Assembly: GCA_946631535.1 (NCBI GenBank)
Contig: CAMPAF010000076.1
Location: 1 to 10,972, forward strand
DNA: 10,972 nt
Reading direction: 5' to 3'
DNA from: an uncultured Verrucomicrobiota bacterium
GTDB lineage: Bacteria > Verrucomicrobiota > Kiritimatiellia > RFP12 > UBA1067
Below are positions 7,106-10,972 of the stretch, in pieces. A program made the translations under genes and the position numbers. The notes beneath the pieces were generated by a model, which did no database searches, was not told where the DNA came from, and saw only the letters and a program-made list of their open reading frames with translations. Numbering within the stretch: position 1 is the first letter of the stretch; each line of letters starts with the position of its first letter.

Positions 7106-7133
7106 CGACATTCGACATTCAACATCCGACAAC
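7106..7133. repeat. Short 7-bp tandem repeat CGACATT upstream of the MFS gene
   Basis: On the plus strand there are four consecutive 7-bp units, CGACATT, CGACATT, CAACATC and CGACAAC; the first two are identical. It lies in the 86-bp gap between pfkB and the MFS gene, next to the GGTTAAAAGG-type repeats. Confidence 0.7.
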
Positions 7134-7194
7134 CCTACTCTCTAACCTTTCAACCCTTACCCAACTCCAATTCCTCAACCTTTTAACCTTCCCA
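7131..7194. repeat. GGTTAAAAGG-type repeat at the pfkB/MFS junction
   Basis: On the plus strand this is a C/T/A run with degenerate AACC units (CTAACCTTTCAACCCTTACC, CCTCAACCTTTTAACCTTCC). The minus strand encodes the last residues GRLKG and the TGA stop of pfkB (7177-7175) within it. CTTTTAACCTT at 7180-7190 is the exact inverse of AAGGTTAAAAG at 9320-9330 in the lipoprotein gene. Confidence 0.7.
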
Positions 7195-8089
7195 AGAACG
7201 CCTCAACTTCGGTCCTTGTCGGCGCGCTTGGGGGACGGCCCGAGAGGCCGCGGCACTTGATGGCCGAGACCGCGCTCGCGAAGCGCATGGATTCGAGCAT
7301 GTCGTGCGTCTCGATCCAGCGGACCGCGAAGCCCGTGTGGAACAGGTCGCCGCAGCCTGTCGTGTCCACCACCTTCTCCACCTTGAACGCTGGCAGCTTC
7401 ACGAAGTCCTTGCCGTCGAAGGTCATCGACCCGCGCACGCCCATCGTCGCGCCGCATACCTGCGGACGGTACTTCGCCCACACCTGTCGCACGGCCTCCT
7501 CCGCGTCCGAGAGGCCCGTAAGCTTCAGGATGAACTCCTCGGAGCAGATGAGGAGGTCGGCGAGCGGAAGCAGCTCCGCCGTGCCGTCGCGGTGGGTGCC
7601 CGCGTCGTAGTTCACGAGCACGCCCGCCTCGCGCGCCACCTTGGCGGCGGCGATCGCGCCAGCGGCATTGTGCCCGTCGAGGTGCAGCACCTTCGCGCGG
7701 GCTATCGTCTCGGGGTCGATCTCGTCAGCCGTCAGCTCGTCAAGCCCCTCGCGCGTCCAGGCGCACGAGCGGTTGCCGGTCTTCTCCTCGATCCAGAGGT
7801 AGGCGATCGCGCTCGTGGCGCCGGGACGCACCTTCACCATCGAGGTGTCCACGTGCTGGCGCGCGAAGTCGTCCAGGATCATCCTGCCGTCCGCGTCATC
7901 GCCGACCGTGCCGACGAACGCCGCGCTCAGGCCGAGCGTCGCCGCCGCCGCGGTGGAGTTGCCGGCGGGACCGCCGCCGAGGATCGCGTGCGAGAGCATC
8001 CGCACCTTCGTGTCCATAGGGATGAACGGCAACACCGCGAGGTGGTCGTTCGAGCAGAATCCGAGGCCTACATAGTCAAATTGTTTCAT
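7175..8089 (-). CDS. PfkB-family carbohydrate kinase
   Basis: A 304-aa ribokinase/PfkB-superfamily kinase that transfers phosphate from ATP to a sugar or nucleoside in the cytoplasm. Signature 1 region: ILGGGPAGNSTAAAATLG (36-53) followed by VGTVGDDADG. The central part has VNYDAGTHRDG and LLICSEEF. Signature 2 is DTTGCGDLFHTGFA (242-255), with the probable catalytic base D248; Cys replaces the usual Ala of GAGD. The end, GRPPSAPTRTEVEAFLGRL, resembles sugar kinases of this family. The gene has no Shine-Dalgarno sequence; its ATG lies 7 nt after a TATAAT box, suggesting a leaderless mRNA. It is first in the likely five-gene operon, so it probably phosphorylates the sugar imported by the MFS protein. 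The last four residues (RLKG) and stop lie in the intergenic repeat. The substrate is not identifiable. Confidence 0.93.
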   Translation of the reverse strand: MKQFDYVGLGFCSNDHLAVLPFIPMDTKVRMLSHAILGGGPAGNSTAAAATLGLSAAFVGTVGDDADGRMILDDFARQHVDTSMVKVRPGATSAIAYLWIEEKTGNRSCAWTREGLDELTADEIDPETIARAKVLHLDGHNAAGAIAAAKVAREAGVLVNYDAGTHRDGTAELLPLADLLICSEEFILKLTGLSDAEEAVRQVWAKYRPQVCGATMGVRGSMTFDGKDFVKLPAFKVEKVVDTTGCGDLFHTGFAVRWIETHDMLESMRFASAVSAIKCRGLSGRPPSAPTRTEVEAFLGRLKG

Positions 8090-8096
8090 GGTTGTG

Positions 8097-8105
8097 ATTA
8101 TACCA
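8097..8105 (-). promoter_or_regulatory. Extended -10 promoter of the pfkB operon
   Basis: The minus strand reads TGGTATAAT, a perfect extended -10. The expected transcription start, 7-8 nt downstream, is at 8090-8089, the first base of the pfkB ATG. A weak -35 candidate CCGACT lies 16 bp upstream. The element sits in the 24-bp gap just after the ktrA-like gene, so pfkB and the genes after it can be transcribed separately from that gene. Confidence 0.65.
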
Positions 8106-8113
8106 TATTCAGG

Positions 8114-8782
8114 TCACGAGTCGGCGGTCAGCGCGTCGATCTGCTTGGTGGTGCCGAAGACGATGAGCTTGTCGTCGCCATGGATCTGGTCGTTCGGGCC
8201 GGGGATCATGATGGCGCGCGGCTTCTTCGGGTTCTCGTCCTGGCGGCGGATGCAAAGCACCGTCACGCCCGTCTTGTTGCGGAGATCCGCCTGCGCTAGC
8301 GTCTTGTCGACGCATGACTCCGGGACGTTGATCTCTGCGATGGAGCATCCCTCGGATATCTCAAGCAGGTCGAACGCACCCCGGTTCGCGAGCGACCGCG
8401 CCAGCCTGTGGGCGCTCTCGTGGTCGGGGAAGATCACCTGGTCTGCGCCGATCTTCTGCAGTATCTTGCCGTGCAGCTCGCTAGTGGCCTTCGCCACCAC
8501 AGTCTCGATGCCCAGCTCCTTGCAGTTGGCCGTCGCCAGGGTGGACGCCTCGATGTTAGAGCCGATGGCAACCACCGCCACGTCGCACTCGCGCAGGCCT
8601 GCCTCGTCAAGCGTACGCGCGTCGGTCGCGTCGCCCTGCACCGCCTGGGACACGATGTCTCGCGCCTTCTGCACGAGAGAACCGTTACGGTCCAAGAGCA
8701 GCACCTCCTGCCCGGCCTCCGCCAGCGATTCCGCTAGAGACAGCCCAAACCTCCCTGCGCCGATGATTCCTATCCTTCTCAT
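8114..8782 (-). CDS. ktrA: KtrA/TrkA-type potassium channel regulatory subunit
   Basis: This 222-aa cytoplasmic protein has one RCK unit, the size of KtrA rather than of the duplicated TrkA (about 458 aa). The RCK_N domain has the nucleotide-binding motif IGIIGAGRFG (4-13) with D31 at the end of strand 2 (VLLLDRNG), then QGDATDARTL, VVAIGSNIEAS and KIGADQVIFPDHESAHRLA. An RCK_C domain follows (ISEGCSIAEINVP, LIVFGTTKQIDAL). The family gates KtrB/TrkH potassium channels in response to ATP/ADP or NAD(H). No channel subunit is present in the window. The ATG overlaps the stop of the lipoprotein gene (ATGA, 8782-8779), indicating translational coupling, with GGAGG 4 nt upstream. The Ktr type is inferred from length. 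Confidence 0.92.
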   Translation of the reverse strand: MRRIGIIGAGRFGLSLAESLAEAGQEVLLLDRNGSLVQKARDIVSQAVQGDATDARTLDEAGLRECDVAVVAIGSNIEASTLATANCKELGIETVVAKATSELHGKILQKIGADQVIFPDHESAHRLARSLANRGAFDLLEISEGCSIAEINVPESCVDKTLAQADLRNKTGVTVLCIRRQDENPKKPRAIMIPGPNDQIHGDDKLIVFGTTKQIDALTADS

Positions 8783-9417
8783 TTCGCCTCCAGTTCCTGC
8801 TTTTTCTCCGAAGGTGGCTTTGGCCTGCTAGGGACTGCCCGTTGCCTGCCAAGCGTAGGACGGTTGAACTCCAGCACCACGTTGTACAGGCGCTCCGCCA
8901 GCTCCGGATCTTCCTCGAAGAGGTTCTTCACCTCGGAATAAGTCTTGTTGTCCATGGCTGCGCGCACGGCCAAGAACCGCCCGTGCGACGGATACTTCGT
9001 GGACGTGAACATCTTGTCCCTGTCGAACAGCCCCGCGTTGACGAGGTTCTGGAACACCTCGCGAACATGTTCCGGATCAACGCTGAACTGCCGAGCGCGA
9101 TAGTCATCCCACGTGGCGTCATCCATCGACTTCGCGAAGCTGTCCGATACGCGCCGCGACGTGCCGCTCTTCACGTCCACGAACCCAGCTCCGGTGATCC
9201 GAACAGAGACGCGCCGAACCGGCTCGCGCGTGGCGTTGTAGTAGTGGATCTCGCACCAGTTCAGCGGGGTCACCGTCACCGTCACGTACGGATCGTCCCA
9301 GAAGAGCCCGCAACCGGAGAAGGTTAAAAGACTAAAGATTAGAAAGTTAAAAAGAAGGACGCAAGACACGAGACGCAAGACGCGACTTGGCCATCCAGAC
9401 ATTAGTCGTTTAAACAT
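8779..9417 (-). CDS. Predicted lipoprotein of unknown family
   Basis: A 212-aa protein I do not recognise. Residues 1-36 are a lipoprotein signal peptide: basic MFKRLMSGWPSRVLR, then a very hydrophobic core ending LLTFSGC with C36 as the likely lipidated cysteine (Phe at -3 is unusual). A mature beta-rich part follows (DDPYVTVTVTPLNWCEIHYY, VRRVSVRITGAGFVDVKSG). Next is an alpha-helical part (DPEHVREVFQNLVNAGLFDR, TYSEVKNLFEEDPELAERLY) and a basic, proline-rich tail (VPSRPKPPSEKKQELEAK). The start is secure: GAGGAG 6 nt upstream (9424-9429). The hydrophobic core is encoded by repeat sequence (see findings). It is translationally coupled to the ktrA-like gene, so the two are probably co-transcribed. 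No function is proposed. Confidence 0.85.
   Translation of the reverse strand: MFKRLMSGWPSRVLRLVSCVLLFNFLIFSLLTFSGCGLFWDDPYVTVTVTPLNWCEIHYYNATREPVRRVSVRITGAGFVDVKSGTSRRVSDSFAKSMDDATWDDYRARQFSVDPEHVREVFQNLVNAGLFDRDKMFTSTKYPSHGRFLAVRAAMDNKTYSEVKNLFEEDPELAERLYNVVLEFNRPTLGRQRAVPSRPKPPSEKKQELEAK
9318..9356. repeat. Inverted-orientation GGTTAAAAG repeat inside the lipoprotein signal peptide
   Basis: On the plus strand AAGGTTAAAAG (9320-9330) is followed by degenerate units (ACTAAAGATTAG, AAAGTTAAAAAG). The orientation is opposite to the repeats at the other junctions. Read on the minus strand it encodes the hydrophobic residues from LLFNFL to LLTF. Confidence 0.65.
9358..9381. repeat. 10-bp direct repeat GACGCAAGAC
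   Basis: Two exact copies on the plus strand (9358-9367 and 9372-9381), separated by ACGA, with partial copies on either side. They lie within the coding region for the lipoprotein signal peptide and encode RVLRLVSCVL on the minus strand. Confidence 0.7.
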
Positions 9418-9420
9418 TCT

Positions 9421-9598
9421 GCACTCCTCAATCTTTCCAAAGTTTCATCTTCTTGACCTTCTAACCCTCACCTAACCAATTAACCTTCAAACCCGCTAAC
9501 ACCTAACCCGCTAACTTTTTAAACCTAACCCGCTAACCTTTTAAACCTAACCCGCTAACCTTTTAAACCTTTAACCCTTTAACCTTTTAACCGCTAAC
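9421..9598. repeat. Tandem repeat block filling the coaX-lipoprotein gap
   Basis: The core is a 22-bp unit on the plus strand, CTTTTAAACCT followed by AACCCGCTAAC. It is seen at 9516-9537 (first base T instead of C) and exactly at 9538-9559. A third, longer variant (9560-9598) has added CTTTAACC units before the same CCGCTAAC end. A 15-bp partial unit lies at 9501-9515, and more degenerate AACC units extend to about 9460. It overlaps the 3' end of coaX from about 9598 to the stop at 9573-9571. Positions 9421-9460 hold the lipoprotein ribosome-binding site. No convincing promoter or terminator hairpin is visible. Confidence 0.8.
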
Positions 9599-10320
9599 AG
9601 CCCAGCCCCATGCAAGGTCAAAGTCTGGTCAATGGCAAAAGGCATTCCGCTGTCGCGCAGCACCCACTTCGCGAAGCCGCCGGTGGCGACGAGCCTGAAG
9701 TCCGTCTTGAAGTTGCGCGCCAAGGTGGACACGATCTCACGAACCATCCCCCGGTAGCCCACGAGCGCGCCGAAGCGCATGGCCTCCTCGGTGGAGCGCC
9801 CGATCTTCGGGCAGCGCCCGCCCAGCTTCATGCGCGGCAGCTTGGCCGTGCGCTCGTAGAGATAGTCGCGCATAAGCGGGAAGCCGGGCGCGATCACGCC
9901 GCCGCGCCATGTCAGGTCCGACGTGACGGCCGCCGCCGTGAACGCCGTCCCGAAGTCGCACACGATCACGGGCGCACCGTAACGGTCCACCGCCGCCGCC
10001 GCGTCCGCCAGGCGGTCCGCGCCGATCGTCTCGGGATGCGGATAGTCGAGCGAGAGACCCGACGCTGCGCCGAACAGCTCGTGGTCCACGCGGACGAACG
10101 GCACCCCATGGCTCTTCGCGAAACGCCGCCACGCGGCATCCGCGCGCGGCACCACGCTCACGTAGGCGATGCCGTCCGCGCCAATTGCCAAGAGCTCCTC
10201 TGCCGCCGCGAAGGCGGCGGCGCGGTCACCGTCGACATGCAAGACGCGCGAGACGCGGCCGCCGGACCATAGTCCAACGGCCGTGCTCGTGTTTCCCACA
10301 TCTACGGCGATCAGCTTCAC
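9571..10320 (-). CDS. coaX: Type III pantothenate kinase
   Basis: This cytoplasmic enzyme phosphorylates pantothenate to 4'-phosphopantothenate, the first step of coenzyme A synthesis; the type III form needs K+ or NH4+. The 249-aa protein shows the family motifs in order: VDVGNTSTAVG (6-16, phosphate-binding), HPETIGADRLADAAAA, VIVCDFGTAFT, WRGGVIAPGFPLM, GGRCPKIGRSTEEAMRFGAL and LVATGGFA. Length is normal. The start is GTG at 10320, overlapping the rhamnosidase stop (GTGA, 4 bp); the frame gives the expected N-terminus MKLIAVDVGNT. No strong Shine-Dalgarno is visible, so translation probably depends on coupling. The native C-terminus appears to be near GLLA; the extra VKRLKG and TAA stop are read from the adjoining repeat. 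Confidence 0.96.
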   Translation of the reverse strand: MKLIAVDVGNTSTAVGLWSGGRVSRVLHVDGDRAAAFAAAEELLAIGADGIAYVSVVPRADAAWRRFAKSHGVPFVRVDHELFGAASGLSLDYPHPETIGADRLADAAAAVDRYGAPVIVCDFGTAFTAAAVTSDLTWRGGVIAPGFPLMRDYLYERTAKLPRMKLGGRCPKIGRSTEEAMRFGALVGYRGMVREIVSTLARNFKTDFRLVATGGFAKWVLRDSGMPFAIDQTLTLHGAGLLAVKRLKG

Positions 10321-10972
10321 TTCACGACCGTGTAGGTGCCGGCCACGTACTCCTTCGGCTGCTCGCCGGGAACCGTGACGGTGGCCGTGGTGTTAGCCGG
10401 GATCGAGAACGTCCACGTCCACTTGCCAGCCTCGTCGTAGCACCATGCGCTCTTGATCGGGCCGTAGGGCGAGCGGAAGCAGGCCTTCACCTTGCCCATG
10501 CGCTTGTCGGGCACCGGCGCGAGAATGACGTGCTTGAATCCGGGGCAGGCCACGTCCTCCTGGATGCCGGCCATCGTGCCGTACATCCACGCAAGCACCG
10601 CGCCGTAGGCGTAGTGGTTGAACGAGTTCATGCCGGCCGAGCCGAAGCCGTCCTTCTTGGTGTACGAGTTCCAACGCTCCCAGATGGTCGTGGCGCCCTG
10701 GTCAACGGAGTAGAGCCACGAGGGGTTCTTGTGCTGGAGGAGGAGCGTGTAGGCCATCTCCGGCGCGCCCACGTCGTAGGTGAGCGTGTCCATCAGGATG
10801 GACGTGCCGAGGAAGCCGGTCTGGAGGCAGTCGCCGTGGTCCTTGAAGTTCTTGAGAAGCGCGGCCTTCGTCTTGGCGATCGCGTCGGCCTTGTCGAGAA
10901 GGCCGAGCTTGAGCGCGAAGAGCGCGGGCGTCTGCATGTCGCGGAAGACGGGCAGGAGCATGCCGTCCTTGG
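10317..10972 (-). CDS. GH78 alpha-L-rhamnosidase, C-terminal part (5' end beyond window)
   Basis: The reading frame is open to the right edge (KDGMLLPVFRDMQTPALFAL), giving about 218 codons before the TGA at 10319-10317. It shows the end of the (alpha/alpha)6-barrel of bacterial alpha-L-rhamnosidases: QTGFLGTSILMDTL, YTLLLQHKNPSWLYSVDQGA, TTIWERWNSY (the Glu is probably the catalytic base by family position), and MNSFNHYAYGAVLAWMYGTM. A C-terminal beta-sandwich follows (PGFKHVILAPVPD, GPIKSAW, WTFSIPANTTATVTVP). The enzyme releases terminal L-rhamnose from glycans or plant glycosides. Location cannot be judged without the N-terminus. It overlaps coaX by 4 bp. Confidence 0.92.
   Translation of the reverse strand, partial: KDGMLLPVFRDMQTPALFALKLGLLDKADAIAKTKAALLKNFKDHGDCLQTGFLGTSILMDTLTYDVGAPEMAYTLLLQHKNPSWLYSVDQGATTIWERWNSYTKKDGFGSAGMNSFNHYAYGAVLAWMYGTMAGIQEDVACPGFKHVILAPVPDKRMGKVKACFRSPYGPIKSAWCYDEAGKWTWTFSIPANTTATVTVPGEQPKEYVAGTYTVVK

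Noticed and set aside
7089..7174. Promoter for the MFS gene in the repeat-bearing gap
   Set aside because: A TTGTCG hexamer is present but no -10-like sequence lies at suitable spacing, so read-through from the pfkB promoter is more likely.
5161..8831. Several long plus-strand frames (5161-5946, 6213-7145, 7304-8299, 8088-8831)
   Set aside because: All lie opposite recognisable minus-strand genes, have biased low-complexity composition and lack plausible ribosome-binding sites.
9460..9600. CRISPR-like array
   Set aside because: The 22-bp units are directly tandem with no unique spacers between them, and no cas gene is in the window.
9460..9600. Chromosome-end telomere
   Set aside because: The GGGTTA-like units are degenerate and lie between and within genes, not at an end.

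Overview
The window is GC-rich, gene-dense bacterial DNA. It contains ten protein-coding genes, two of them cut by the window edges. No rRNA, tRNA, CRISPR array, transposase or phage gene was seen. The gene content suggests a polysaccharide-degrading Gram-negative of the Planctomycetes-Verrucomicrobia-Chlamydiae superphylum, perhaps Kiritimatiellota or Lentisphaerota. The clues are a secreted beta-helix protein, an XylR-like AraC regulator, Tat-exported Gfo/Idh/MocA and TIM-barrel lipoproteins, a GH78 rhamnosidase and type III pantothenate kinase. The taxonomy is inference; no marker gene is present.

Layout. Positions 1-1030 (-) hold the N-terminal 343 codons of a secreted right-handed beta-helix protein that runs off the left edge. 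A 154-bp divergent promoter region separates it from an XylR-like AraC-family regulator (1185-2360, +). All other genes are on the minus strand. Reading in the direction of transcription, they are: the C-terminal part of a GH78 alpha-L-rhamnosidase (10972-10317); coaX (10320-9571), overlapping it by 4 bp; a 153-bp repeat-filled gap; a lipoprotein of unknown family (9417-8779); a KtrA/TrkA-type potassium regulator (8782-8114), overlapping it by 4 bp; then a likely operon of PfkB sugar kinase (8089-7175), MFS transporter (7088-5835), TIM-barrel lipoprotein (5799-4981), Gfo/Idh/MocA lipoprotein (4956-3559) and UDP-galactopyranose mutase glf (3530-2385).

How the genes may work together. The five-gene operon reads as a carbohydrate module. 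Two Tat-type lipoproteins could oxidise and cleave or isomerise a glycoside outside the cytoplasm, the MFS protein could import the product, and the PfkB kinase could phosphorylate it. glf at the end is out of theme and may supply galactofuranose for the cell surface. The substrate cannot be read from the sequence.

Two signals go beyond ordinary annotation. First, the AraC regulator and pfkB share the geometry TATAAT-N7-ATG with no Shine-Dalgarno sequence, which predicts leaderless mRNAs. Second, a family of A/T/G-rich repeats (core GGTTAAAAGG / GGTTAAAGGG on the minus strand) fills gene junctions. It supplies the stop codon and a C-terminal LKG tail for three unrelated proteins, the apparent ribosome-binding region of a fourth, and, in the opposite orientation, the hydrophobic core of a lipoprotein signal peptide.
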